A stretch of 64,000 nt of DNA from Mesorhizobium sp. AR02 (GTDB lineage Bacteria; Pseudomonadota; Alphaproteobacteria; Rhizobiales; Rhizobiaceae). Where the stretch lies: assembly GCF_024746835.1 (NCBI RefSeq), contig NZ_CP080533.1:1-64000 (forward strand), given 5' to 3'. The position numbers and the translations under genes are program-made. How positions within the stretch are numbered: the first letter of the stretch is position 1; each line of letters begins with the position of its first letter. The notes beneath the pieces are model-generated. The model saw only the letters and a list, made by a program, of their open reading frames with translations. It made no database searches and was not told where the DNA came from. Positions 27,331-36,469 of this stretch are shown one piece after another.

Positions 27331-30300
27331 TGAGCATCTCGGACCTCTTCATCCGGCGCCGTGTCGGCACCTGCCTGCTGGCGCTCGGCGTCCTGATGCT
27401 GGGCGCGGTGGCTTATTTCAGCCTGCCGGTGGCGCCGTTGCCGCAGATCGACTTCCCGACGATCGAGGTTGAGGCGCAGGTTCCGGGTGCCAGCGCCGAC
27501 ACGATGGCAAACACGGTTGCGACACCGTTGGAAAACTCGCTGTCGAGCGTTTCCGGCGTCACCCAGATGACGTCGTCCAGCTCGTCGGGGCGCACCACGA
27601 TCGTCATGCAATTCGACCTATCCCGCGATATCAATGCCGCCGCGCAGGATGTGCAGGCGGCGATCTCGGCGACCAGTGGATCATTGCCCAAGAGCATGAC
27701 CAGTCCGCCGACATACCACAAGGTCAATCCGGCGGAAGCAACGCTGCTGACGCTCTCGCTGAGCTCCGACCTAATGGCGACGACCGAGCTTGACCACTAT
27801 GCAGAGGACGTCATTGCCCAGCAACTGTCGCAGATGACGGGCGTTGGCCTCGTCGATTTTCACGGGCCGCAACGCCCATCGGTGCGCATCCGACTCGATC
27901 CCGACAAGGTTGCCGCGCGGGGCCTCACGCTGGAGGACGTGCGCTCCGTCATCGGCCAGCAGACGGTCAATGCGCCCAAAGGCTCGCTCAGCGGCGATGG
28001 GCGCACTGTCGTGCTCGACGCCACCGATCAGCTTGTCGATGTGCCTGCCTATCAGGGAATGGTGGTGGCCTATCGCAACGGCGCGCCGATCCTGCTTGGC
28101 GACCTCGGCACGGTTCTCACCGCGCCGCAGGATACGCACCAGGCGGCGTGGCTGCAGGGCGCGCGCTCGGTGATGATCGATATCCACAAGCAGGCCGGCT
28201 ATAACGTGCTGAGCACCATCCAGTCAATCAAGGACCGGCTGCCGGCGCTATCACAAAGCTTGCCGGCATCGGTCAAGCTGACGGTGGTGGGCGACCGAAC
28301 CCAGATTATCGAGGCATCCGTCGCCGATGTGCAATACACGATGCTGATCACCATCGCGCTGGTGGTCGGCGTGATCTTCGTGTTCCTGCGCAATTTCTGG
28401 GCGACGGTGATTCCGAGCATCACGATTCCGCTGTCACTGTTTGGCACGTTCTGCGTGATGTATCTGCTCGGCTACAGCCTGGACAACCTCTCGCTGATGG
28501 GCCTGGTCATCGCGGTGGGTTTTGTCGTCGACGACGCGATCGTCGTCATCGAGAACATCACCCGCCATCTCGAAATGGGCAAGTCGAAGATCACGGCGGC
28601 GATAGACGGCGCGCGCGAGGTAACCTTCACCATCATCTCGATGACCATCTCGCTGATTGCCGTCTTCATCCCCATCCTGTTGATGGGCGGCGTGGTCGGC
28701 CGCTTATTCCGCGAATTCGCGGTGACGGTGAGCATCGCCATCCTGATATCGGGCGTGGTTTCGCTGACCGTGACACCAATGCTGTGCGCTTGGCTGATCA
28801 AGCCTGACCACGACCGGCAGCATGGACGGTTCCATCGATGGTCGGAGCGAGGGTTCCAGGCTGTAACCAACGGCTATGCGCGCTGCCTGGACGTCGTGCT
28901 GGCGCATCGCACCCTGATGCTGCTGGTCACGGTGGGTACGCTGGCGCTGACTCTCTGGCTCTACACCATCACGCCGAAGGGTTTCCTGCCCGAGCAGGAT
29001 ACCGGATATATCCAGGGGCAGGCACAGGCGGCCACCGACATCTCCTTCGAGGCGATGTCGACAAAGATGCAACAGCTCGGCGCCATCGTGCAGAAGGATC
29101 CTGATGTCGACAACGTCGGCTTCTGGATCAACCCCAGTCCGTCAGTCAGCGTCGGACAGATCCAGGTCAACCTCAAGCCTTTTGGACAGCGCAAAGCAAG
29201 CGCCAGGCAGGTTATGGCGCGATTGAAGTCGGCCTCGGCCAACATCGAGGGCCTGACGCTGAACATGCGGATTCGACAGGACATCCAGATCGGTGGGCGC
29301 CAGGGCGCGGCGCAATACCAATACACGCTGCAAAGCGGCGATACCGCCGACCTCGACAAATGGGCGACGATCATGAAAAAGGCGATTGCGGCGCTGCCTG
29401 GCCTGCTCGACGTGTCTTCGGATGCGCAGCCTGCGGCGACCAGCGCGACGCTCGATATCGACCGCCCGACGGCGGCGCGGCTAGGCGTCAGCGTGCAGGC
29501 GATCGACGACGTCCTCTACGACGCCTTCGGCCAGCGCCAGGTTGCCACCTTGTTCACGCAGGTCAGCCAGTACCATGTGGTGCTAGAGCTCGATCCGAGC
29601 TTCCAGCTCAACACGGACGCGCTGACCCGCCTGTATGTCCGCTCCTCGACGACGCAGAAGCTCATTCCCTTGAGCATGCTGGCAAGCGTAAAGAACGGCG
29701 TCCTGCCGGTAACGATCAACCACCAGGGCTCGCTGCCGGCGACGACGCTGTCGTTCAACCTGGCGCCAGGCGTGTCGCTCAGCGACGCGGTGACAGCGAT
29801 CCATGCCGCCGAGATCAATGCCGGAATGCCGGTCAGTGTCACCGGCTCTTTCCAAGGCACGGCGCAGGCATTCCAGGATTCGCTGGCGAGCCAGCCTTGG
29901 TTGATCCTGGCGGCGGTGATCGCGGTCTATATTGTGCTCGGTGTCCTCTACGAGAGTGCGATCCATCCGTTGACCATCATTTCAACGCTGCCGTCGGCGG
30001 GGCTCGGTGCGTTGCTGGCGCTGCTGCTGTTCGGGCAGGACCTGTCGATCATGGGCATGATCGGCATCATCCTGTTGATCGGCATCGTCAAGAAGAATGC
30101 GATCATGATGATCGACTTCGCGCTGGAGGCAGAGCGCGAACAAATGCTCAGTCCGACCGAATCGATCCGGCAGGCGTGCCTGATGCGCTTCCGGCCGATC
30201 ATGATGACGACACTGGCCGCGCTGCTTGGCGCCTTGCCTCTGGCACTTGGCCATGGCCCCGGCGCCGAACTTCGCGTGCCTTTGGGAATAGCGATTGTCG

Positions 30301-30455
30301 GCGGGTTGGTGATCTCGCAGATCCTGACCCTGTTCACGACGCCGGTCATCTATCTGACCTTCGACCGGTTCGCTGGTCGGCGAGGAAAGCCGGCGCCGAA
30401 GGCTGCACCCAACCTCCCCGAGGTAGTAGGCATCGGGTCAAAGCCGACTGGATGA
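27330..30455 (+). CDS. RND multidrug efflux pump (MdtB/MdtC-like)
   Basis: A 1041-residue inner-membrane pump of the HAE1-type RND family. N-terminal MSISDLFIRRRVGTCLLALG, 12 predicted helices in two repeats, large periplasmic loops (YFSLPVAPLPQIDFPTIEVE, FLPEQDTGYIQGQAQ). The proton-relay helix 4 shows VGFVVDDAIVVIENI with the double Asp, and the second repeat has the Lys-containing GIVKKNAIMMIDFALEAER. It uses the proton gradient to export drugs or similar compounds. Translation is coupled to the adaptor gene by TGATG. The regulator gene upstream is likely to control the operon. Confidence 0.96.
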   Translation: MSISDLFIRRRVGTCLLALGVLMLGAVAYFSLPVAPLPQIDFPTIEVEAQVPGASADTMANTVATPLENSLSSVSGVTQMTSSSSSGRTTIVMQFDLSRDINAAAQDVQAAISATSGSLPKSMTSPPTYHKVNPAEATLLTLSLSSDLMATTELDHYAEDVIAQQLSQMTGVGLVDFHGPQRPSVRIRLDPDKVAARGLTLEDVRSVIGQQTVNAPKGSLSGDGRTVVLDATDQLVDVPAYQGMVVAYRNGAPILLGDLGTVLTAPQDTHQAAWLQGARSVMIDIHKQAGYNVLSTIQSIKDRLPALSQSLPASVKLTVVGDRTQIIEASVADVQYTMLITIALVVGVIFVFLRNFWATVIPSITIPLSLFGTFCVMYLLGYSLDNLSLMGLVIAVGFVVDDAIVVIENITRHLEMGKSKITAAIDGAREVTFTIISMTISLIAVFIPILLMGGVVGRLFREFAVTVSIAILISGVVSLTVTPMLCAWLIKPDHDRQHGRFHRWSERGFQAVTNGYARCLDVVLAHRTLMLLVTVGTLALTLWLYTITPKGFLPEQDTGYIQGQAQAATDISFEAMSTKMQQLGAIVQKDPDVDNVGFWINPSPSVSVGQIQVNLKPFGQRKASARQVMARLKSASANIEGLTLNMRIRQDIQIGGRQGAAQYQYTLQSGDTADLDKWATIMKKAIAALPGLLDVSSDAQPAATSATLDIDRPTAARLGVSVQAIDDVLYDAFGQRQVATLFTQVSQYHVVLELDPSFQLNTDALTRLYVRSSTTQKLIPLSMLASVKNGVLPVTINHQGSLPATTLSFNLAPGVSLSDAVTAIHAAEINAGMPVSVTGSFQGTAQAFQDSLASQPWLILAAVIAVYIVLGVLYESAIHPLTIISTLPSAGLGALLALLLFGQDLSIMGMIGIILLIGIVKKNAIMMIDFALEAEREQMLSPTESIRQACLMRFRPIMMTTLAALLGALPLALGHGPGAELRVPLGIAIVGGLVISQILTLFTTPVIYLTFDRFAGRRGKPAPKAAPNLPEVVGIGSKPTG

Positions 30456-30875
30456 TCCGCTTCAGAGTTCCGTCGCCGTCAATGTTGGCAGCGGCGACCT
30501 CCAAGAGTGAGCTGATGCGCCGCCGGCCCCAACGCTGCCTGCGGCGACGCATCGATCGAACCCCGCAGAAGAAGCAGATTTCAGCGCCGATCTTGCTGAC
30601 CAAGGCTTCCGCTTGTGGTTTGATTTCTGCAGGCAAATCTTGAACGGCAACGATCACTAAGTTGGTGAAGTTCTAAGCAGACAATGGGGCGGGCCGCAAA
30701 ATGCCTGTAGTCTGGCAGTCATCGATTTCTTGCGAACAGTGCACGCGAGACCGGGTGACCGGCCCGAGTGCAAAAGCTTACCAAATTGTATGGCCGAAGA
30801 GATTCAACGGTAAGGGCTGCCGCACCATATCTAGCCTACGAGGCGGACAACCGATACCTACCGAAGGATTTTAGG
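30456..30875. other. Gap after the RND pump with no recognisable gene
   Basis: 420 nt. A 103-codon minus-strand frame (30346-30657) overlaps the pump gene end and matches nothing known to me. The promoter of the Tim44-domain gene should lie within the last 150 nt. Confidence 0.4.
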
Positions 30876-31841
30876 ATGCCTAAGTCACGGCTGATCCAAG
30901 TAGCGTCGATACTGTTGATACTCTCGACGGCACTTGGGAGCATATCGCTCAACCCGGCTGAAGCACGCAGCGGCGGCAGTTTCGGCAGTCGCGGCAGCCG
31001 GACTTTCCAGGCGCCAGCCCCGACGACAACTGCCCCTTACACCGCGCCCGTAAAGCGCTCGATGACGCCGAACACCGTCCAACCGGCGTCACCGTCGCAG
31101 CCGTCGCTCGCTCAGCCGCGTCCCAGTTTCTGGAGCGGCTTTGGCGGTGGGCTGGTTGGCGGGCTGGTCGGCGGGCTGGTTTTCAATGGCATCTTTGGCA
31201 TGATGTTCGGCCACGGATTTGGCGGCGTCGGAGGCGGCCTCAGCTTCATACTCCAGTTGTTGCTGATCGGCGGTGTCGTCATGTTGGCAATGCGGTTTTT
31301 CAGCCGCAACAATCCCGCTCCGGCCGACGTGAGAAGTCCCGGCTTTCCATTTGGCCAGCAGGGTTTTGGAACCAGCGCGCAAGCTTACAGCCGGCCTGCC
31401 GCTACCGGCACCGGGGCAGGTGGCGCGGACGAAATCGGGATTACCGACGCCGATCGTTCTGCGTTCGAACGCATTCTCGTGGACCTGCAGGCCGCGTTCA
31501 CCCGCGAGGACCACCAAGGGCTACGCCGGCTGACAACACCGGAAATGGTTTCCTACCTCTCCGAGGAGTTGGCGGACAATGCCACCAAGGGCCTCAAGAA
31601 TGAGGTATCAAATCTTCAGTTTTTGAACGGTGAGGTCTCCGAAGCGTGGCGCGAGGGCATGCGCGATTATGCGACGGTCGCAATGCACTGGTCTGCTATC
31701 GATGTGATGCGCAACCGTCAAACGGGTGCCGTCGAAAGGGGAAATCCCAACAATCCTGTCGAAACAACGGAGTTGTGGACCTTCACGCGTGAGACTGGGC
31801 AACCATGGCTGCTATCTGCGATCCAGGAAACGGCCGGTTGA
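30876..31841 (+). CDS. Exported Tim44-like domain protein
   Basis: A 321-residue protein. An N-terminal signal sequence or anchor (LIQVASILLILSTALGSISL) is followed by an S/G/P/Q-rich linker, a Gly-rich hydrophobic segment (GGGLVGGLVGGLVFNGIFGM) and a second one (FILQLLLIGGVVMLAMRFF). The C-terminal 150 residues are a Tim44-like domain: ADRSAFERILVDLQAAFTRE, then LRRLTTPEMVSYLSEELADN, and TTELWTFTRETGQPWLLSAI. The start at 30876 has GAAGGA upstream and gives a proper signal sequence. Bacterial Tim44-like proteins with this layout are common in Rhizobiales; the role, perhaps in envelope assembly, is unknown. Confidence 0.85.
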   Translation: MPKSRLIQVASILLILSTALGSISLNPAEARSGGSFGSRGSRTFQAPAPTTTAPYTAPVKRSMTPNTVQPASPSQPSLAQPRPSFWSGFGGGLVGGLVGGLVFNGIFGMMFGHGFGGVGGGLSFILQLLLIGGVVMLAMRFFSRNNPAPADVRSPGFPFGQQGFGTSAQAYSRPAATGTGAGGADEIGITDADRSAFERILVDLQAAFTREDHQGLRRLTTPEMVSYLSEELADNATKGLKNEVSNLQFLNGEVSEAWREGMRDYATVAMHWSAIDVMRNRQTGAVERGNPNNPVETTELWTFTRETGQPWLLSAIQETAG

Positions 31842-32160
31842 AGGCAACGACGCGTCTGCAGTCGAAGAGGCAGGATTGCCCTATCGCGTCATGAACACCA
31901 TTTCGCGCTCGGCGCGCCGGCATTTCGCGCGCCAGCCCATCGGCCAGATACCGTGACTGGCCGATGGAGACATCTCGATTTTCGAGAGCGGCGCGATCCG
32001 GCTTCATTTGGGCAATCGTAGTGATGCGCCGATGCCTGCCGAAGCGGTCACTGCGAGGCTTTGGACTGGCCGTTCACGGTGCTCAATTCAGCCGAGACGG
32101 TGAGCCTGCTCTTCGCGCGAACCGGTATTGCTTTCCAAGCCCCTGTGCCGTTGAGGCTGG
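31842..32160. other. Convergent gap with a strong hairpin
   Basis: 319 nt between the Tim44 gene and the convergent ABC ATPase gene. It contains a perfect 11-bp inverted repeat at 31937-31967 (CCATCGGCCAG, 9-nt loop, CTGGCCGATGG) without a U-run. It could stop transcription from either side. No gene is seen. Confidence 0.5.
31937..31967. terminator. Possible bidirectional hairpin terminator
   Basis: An 11-bp perfect stem with a 9-nt loop lies between two convergent genes. There is no poly-U tract, so intrinsic termination would be weak; the position is the main argument. Confidence 0.4.
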
Positions 32161-32189
32161 CTACCTTGACAAGTTTCCATCACGCCCCG

Positions 32190-32906
32190 TCAGCAGTTCG
32201 ACCAACCTGTCTTCAAATGTGTCGAGATCGGCGCCAAGATCCTGCGCGGGGCCAGTAAACACGAGTTGCCGGTGGCGATGACGCTGATTTGCGTACACAA
32301 AGTGCGAATCTCCTGCGCATCGTGGCTGCTGAGGAAGGTCGTGACGGCCTCGCTGGAGGCAAGATCCCGCAGCAGCTTCCATGTCTCCCGCTTGGCCGGC
32401 AGGTCCAGGCCACGTGTCGGTTCGTCCAGGAACAGCACTTTTGGGCTTCCCAGCAGGGCGCGTGCGATTTCCACGCGGCGCTTCATGCCGGTGCTGTAGG
32501 TTCCGATCAACTTGCCGCGGAAGCGCTCCGCCAACCCCACGCTGGTCAAACATCGCTCGACCGTGTCGCGGACGTTCTCGATACCCCGGATACGGGCGAA
32601 ATAGGCAAGGTATTCGCGAGCCGTCCAATCCGATTGGCTCTCACTCGTCTCGTCGCTGACAAGACCAATGAGCTTGCGGACGGCCAATGGCTCCGACGCG
32701 ATGTCGTGACCCCATAGCTTCGCGCTGCCCCTTGTTGGTGGAAGCAGGGTCGTGAGCATCCGGATGGTCGTCGTCTTGCCGGCTCCATTGAGGCCGAGAA
32801 AGCCGTAGAGCTGCCCTTTCTCTACTTTGAGGCTGATATCATTGACCGCGACAAGGGAGCCGAAGCTGCGCGTCAGGCCGGTCGTTTCGAGGGCTAGCTC
32901 GGTCAT
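32190..32906 (-). CDS. ABC-2-type exporter ATPase, C-terminus frameshifted
   Basis: A 238-residue ABC ATPase: Walker A GLNGAGKTTTIRML, signature YSTGMKRRVEIARALLG, Walker B VLFLDEPTRGLD and the switch His in FLSSHDAQE. CcmA/NatA-like. After VIATG the frame changes to non-family sequence and stops at 32190. The neighbouring frame continues RQLVFTGPAQDLGADLDTFE, then DRLVELLTGRDGNLS to a stop at 32161-32163, which is the expected C-terminal part. One base lost near 32262-32270 explains this. The core is intact, so function may survive. It overlaps the permease gene by ATGA. Confidence 0.85.
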   Translation of the reverse strand: MTELALETTGLTRSFGSLVAVNDISLKVEKGQLYGFLGLNGAGKTTTIRMLTTLLPPTRGSAKLWGHDIASEPLAVRKLIGLVSDETSESQSDWTAREYLAYFARIRGIENVRDTVERCLTSVGLAERFRGKLIGTYSTGMKRRVEIARALLGSPKVLFLDEPTRGLDLPAKRETWKLLRDLASSEAVTTFLSSHDAQEIRTLCTQISVIATGNSCLLAPRRILAPISTHLKTGWSNC

Positions 32907-34345
32907 CGGGTTCGTCTCCAGCGCGTAAACATTGCAAAGAAGCACAAAAGGGGAAGGACGACGCCGATGCCCGCCATCTCGGCAAGCGCGTTGGGCACGT
33001 GCGCCTCGACTGCCGCTCTGGCATTGATCGTATTCGTCTGGGCGCTGCCATCCACCGCGTACGTGGCGTTGACATCGATGGGATAGCGTATGCCGCCTAT
33101 ATCCCAAGGCTGGTCTGGAATCAGGCTGATGGGAATACGGGCGACCCATCCCGTTTCGACGTGATGTCCACCCGCATCGGCAGGCCCGATGCCTGGTGGA
33201 TAGGTTCGCGTCTCGAGATTGTGCAAGATCTCGGAGAGAGCTCCCGGCGGGACTTGGACATCCAGTCCGCTCTGGCCCGTGACCTGGATTTCCAACCGCG
33301 TCAGTCGTTGCTTGCTATCGACTGGCAGGAACAGCAGGAGATCCTGGCGGGTTGCTTGTCCGGTCGGCAGCGAAGGCCATTGGTCACGGTTGAGAAGGGT
33401 GTCGCAGCAAGCCGTGGGAGCAGGCCCATTCGGATCGACGAGCGCGAGCGTACCGCCGCCCCGCAAGAACAGCCGCGGTATGTCCGGGGCATTGTTCTGG
33501 GGTGGCGCATCCTTGTTGTAATTGGTGTCGCCGAGGAGCGCGGGGACCAGCACCAACGCGGCGAGCCCCAGCGCGATAACCGCTCGCTGACCGGCGGAGG
33601 CTTCCCAGGATTCGACCCCCTGTGTCCGCAGGAATATCCACGCAGCCAACCCGAATGATCCGGCCACGATCAGGCACAGGCAAATCCATGTCATGGTCGT
33701 CGAAGCGGGAATGGCGCTGGTGGCCAGGGTAAACCCCAGTCCGTTCTTGAGGAGCACGAGTGGGCTGATCAGGGCAACGTGGCCGGTGGCAGTCGCGCCA
33801 TACCCTCGCGTGACCAGCAGTTCCTGCAACGGCACCAAAACGGCGTAGACAAGCATCACACCGACGCCCGTGGCGACGGGCGGCGCTACGCTTCGTCCGA
33901 TGAACAATACGCCGATGAGGGTGCCGATAGCGACGCAGACGAGCAGGATTCCGGGCGTCCAGACAAGGTAGCGGTTCAACAGGAAAGGCATGCCGACATC
34001 GGCCACGTAGACCGCGGCCAGGGGGGCGATGGCGAGATAATATGCGCCCGCCAGCGTCAAAATGACGAGAATCTTTGCGACAAACCAGTTCCGTCGGTCC
34101 ACCGGCGCGGTAAACACGCTTTCGACAAACCGGTTGGCGCGCGGGCTTGCGATCATTCCAGCCGCCAACGGCAGGAAACAGACGGGTGCGAGGAAGTAGC
34201 CGATCGTGCCGTAACCGTCGAGCCAGCTGTCCTGTGTGGCCACGGCAGCAAGGCCTCCTAACCCCAGAAGGACAATCGCCACGCCCATCCATGCGAAACG
34301 TCCGCGCATGACGGCCCGCAGTTCTTCCTTGTAGAGTGTCAGCAT
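32903..34345 (-). CDS. ABC-2-type exporter permease with large extracytoplasmic domain
   Basis: A 480-residue membrane protein. The first 270 residues hold six predicted helices (FAWMGVAIVLLGLGGLAAVA, VLIVLTLAGAYYLAIAPLAA region, GILLVCVAIGTLIGVLFIG and others). A seventh helix (VIALGLAALVLVPALLG) leads to a soluble domain of about 170 residues, and the protein ends in a last helix (GVVLPLLCFFAMF). NatB-like topology. The start at 34345 removes seven upstream residues with no ribosome site. It overlaps the ATPase gene (ATGA). It lies 106 nt downstream of the kinase gene in the same direction. The substrate is unknown; a lipid or peptide is plausible. Confidence 0.85.
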   Translation of the reverse strand: MLTLYKEELRAVMRGRFAWMGVAIVLLGLGGLAAVATQDSWLDGYGTIGYFLAPVCFLPLAAGMIASPRANRFVESVFTAPVDRRNWFVAKILVILTLAGAYYLAIAPLAAVYVADVGMPFLLNRYLVWTPGILLVCVAIGTLIGVLFIGRSVAPPVATGVGVMLVYAVLVPLQELLVTRGYGATATGHVALISPLVLLKNGLGFTLATSAIPASTTMTWICLCLIVAGSFGLAAWIFLRTQGVESWEASAGQRAVIALGLAALVLVPALLGDTNYNKDAPPQNNAPDIPRLFLRGGGTLALVDPNGPAPTACCDTLLNRDQWPSLPTGQATRQDLLLFLPVDSKQRLTRLEIQVTGQSGLDVQVPPGALSEILHNLETRTYPPGIGPADAGGHHVETGWVARIPISLIPDQPWDIGGIRYPIDVNATYAVDGSAQTNTINARAAVEAHVPNALAEMAGIGVVLPLLCFFAMFTRWRRTR

Positions 34346-34451
34346 GGCGCTCCTGTCTCCTTCCATCTCGTGAATGAGATCCCACCGATGGGCTTGCTCG
34401 GGAGAAGCATGTGGAACGTTTGGCGCGAGGCTGACATTGTTCGATCACCCA

Positions 34452-35747
34452 TCATGACGTTGTCGCAGGCATGTGGCCGTCGGCATGCTTCAAATCGCAA
34501 AGTTCAACCTCGAAGGAGGTGCCGCCGCCCGGCCTTGCGACACAATGGACATCGCCGTTGTGGTGCCTCGCAATCTGCCTCACCAGGGCAAGGCCAAGGC
34601 CGACACCCCCTTCCTGTTCGCGTGTTCCGACCGGGCGGTAAAATGGCTCGAAGATCCGTTCGCGCTCCTCGACGGCGACACCAGGGCCACGGTCGCACAC
34701 CGAAAGCCTGATCGCGTCACCTCGGCGCGCCAACGACACCTCGATGGCGCTGCCGCCGCCATAGCGACGGGCATTGTCGAGCAGGTTGCGGACAAGCCGA
34801 CGCAATAGCCGAGGCTCGCCGAAGACCGTGACTGGCTCGCCTTCGAGCGAAGCATCGGCCGCCGCGCACTCCTCGGCCGTGATCGCCAGCAGATCGACCG
34901 GATGCATTTCGGTCACGATTTCGAGCGTCTCGAGGCGACTGGCCAGCAGGATCTCACCGACAAGCCCGTCCAGTTCGGCGATGTTGCTTTCGAACTCCTG
35001 CTGCAGCCATTTGTCTGCCCGTGGCTGCAGCATCTCCGCGCCCATTCGCAGGCGCGCAAGCGGAGAACGCAACTCATGCGAAGCGTTGGCGAGGAGCGTT
35101 TTATGGGCGGACAACAACTCGCCGATGCGCTCCGCCATCCGGTTGAAACTGTCGGCGAGCGCCGCCACTTCGTCCTTGCCGGAGACGTCTACACGCCCCG
35201 ACAGGTCTCCAGCGCCGAATCCGTCGACTGCTTTCTTCAATCCCTCCAGGCGTCGGGTCAGGCGGCGCGTGATGGGGTAAGCGCCGATTGCCACCGCAAT
35301 GAGTGTGGCGCCGAGCAACAGGAAAACACTTGGGATCGGTTCGTCGTAGTCGGTGGGGCGGCGGAGCACCAGCACGCGCCCGTCCGACAGTGCAAATGTC
35401 CAAACCCAACCGTCGAGCGTAAGTCGTTCCTTAAAGCTCCTGCCTTTCGCATGCTCCGGCGGAGGAAGTGGTGCGCCCACCGACGCGACGGACACGCCGT
35501 GGGGGGAAAAGACGGCGATGTCGGCCCGCCCCAGCCGCTTCTGGAGTTGAAGCAGCGTGGTGGCGAGGTCCGAGGGCATGGCGGTGGACGCAGACATGGC
35601 GACCTCGGCCAATGCGGTGTCGATCCCGACGCGATTTCCGGTCTGAACCTCCCCCAGCACATAGCGCCACAGCAATCCGGCGAGCACGGCGAATACGCAA
35701 AGGCTCAGCAGCAGAGCGGCGTAGATATGCTGGTAAAGGCGTCTCAT
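34452..35747 (-). CDS. Membrane sensor histidine kinase (CpxA/RstB-like)
   Basis: A 431-residue kinase. Helix 1 (YAALLLSLCVFAVLAGLLW), a periplasmic sensor of about 120 residues, helix 2 (VFLLLGATLIAVAIGAYPI), HAMP, HisKA with His in ASHELRSPLARLR, N-box NLLDNARRYGGG, and G1 VCDRGPGVAVEER. ATG overlaps the regulator stop (ATGA-type, 4 nt). The short periplasmic domain and the motif ASHELRSPLARLR place it near CpxA/RstB-type envelope sensors. It sits inside the envelope gene set, between the regulator and the ABC exporter. Confidence 0.94.
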   Translation of the reverse strand: MRRLYQHIYAALLLSLCVFAVLAGLLWRYVLGEVQTGNRVGIDTALAEVAMSASTAMPSDLATTLLQLQKRLGRADIAVFSPHGVSVASVGAPLPPPEHAKGRSFKERLTLDGWVWTFALSDGRVLVLRRPTDYDEPIPSVFLLLGATLIAVAIGAYPITRRLTRRLEGLKKAVDGFGAGDLSGRVDVSGKDEVAALADSFNRMAERIGELLSAHKTLLANASHELRSPLARLRMGAEMLQPRADKWLQQEFESNIAELDGLVGEILLASRLETLEIVTEMHPVDLLAITAEECAAADASLEGEPVTVFGEPRLLRRLVRNLLDNARRYGGGSAIEVSLARRGDAIRLSVCDRGPGVAVEERERIFEPFYRPVGTREQEGGVGLGLALVRQIARHHNGDVHCVARPGGGTSFEVELCDLKHADGHMPATTS

Positions 35748-36451
35748 TCGATCTTGTCCGGCCGGTCATGATGACGGGCGAAGAGATATCCCACCCCGCG
35801 AATGGTCAGGATCTGCCTGGGTCGGCGAGCGTCCTTCTCGATTGCCGCACGGATGCGAGAGATGTGGACATCGATGCTGCGGTCGAAGGCCTCAAAAGGT
35901 TCGCCTTTGACCATGTCCATGATTTGATCCCGCGACAGGACGCGGCCGGCGTGCCGGGCGAGCGCAACCAGGAGATCGAATTGATAGCTGGTGAGACTTT
36001 GCTCGGCGCCGTTGACGCGCAGCTGTCGTGCCGCCGGGTCGATTTCAAGCGGGCCGAAGCAAAGCAGGTCCTGTCGATGGGGGCCCGCGTTGCGCCGCCG
36101 CAAAACAGCGCGCAGCCGCGCCACGAGTTCACGCGGACTGAACGGCTTCGGCAGGTAGTCATCCGCTCCGAGTTCCAAGCCCACCACGCGGTCGGTCTCG
36201 TCACCCCGCGCGGTCAGCATGAGTATGGCGGCATCCGAAGTCACGCGAACCCGTCTACAGACTTCGAGACCGTCGATGCCCGGAAGCATCAGGTCCAGGA
36301 CGATCGCCGACACACCGCCCCGCGCCAGGCGAGCCAGGCCTTCCTCGCCCGTTGGCATGTGTTCGACAGCAAAGCCGTTCTGGGTCAGAAAATCCGAGAC
36401 CATTGCGGCAAGCCGGCGGTCGTCTTCAATCAGCAATATGAGATCGGACAT
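35744..36451 (-). CDS. OmpR-family response regulator (CpxR/RstA-like)
   Basis: A 235-residue regulator. Receiver: LILLIEDDRRLAAMVSDFL, phospho-Asp in AIVLDLMLPGIDG, Lys in DDYLPKPFSPRE. Winged-helix domain: LTSYQFDLLVALARHAGRVL, DVHISRIRAAIEKD, ILTIRGVGYLF. It is coupled to the kinase by a 4-nt overlap and lies 19 nt downstream of the PAP2-type gene. A GTAAA-N5-GTAAA direct repeat ahead of the DedA gene, of the type bound by CpxR-like regulators, suggests it controls the whole gene set including itself. Confidence 0.94.
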   Translation of the reverse strand: MSDLILLIEDDRRLAAMVSDFLTQNGFAVEHMPTGEEGLARLARGGVSAIVLDLMLPGIDGLEVCRRVRVTSDAAILMLTARGDETDRVVGLELGADDYLPKPFSPRELVARLRAVLRRRNAGPHRQDLLCFGPLEIDPAARQLRVNGAEQSLTSYQFDLLVALARHAGRVLSRDQIMDMVKGEPFEAFDRSIDVHISRIRAAIEKDARRPRQILTIRGVGYLFARHHDRPDKIE

Positions 36452-36469
36452 TTTCCGCTTGATGCTCCT

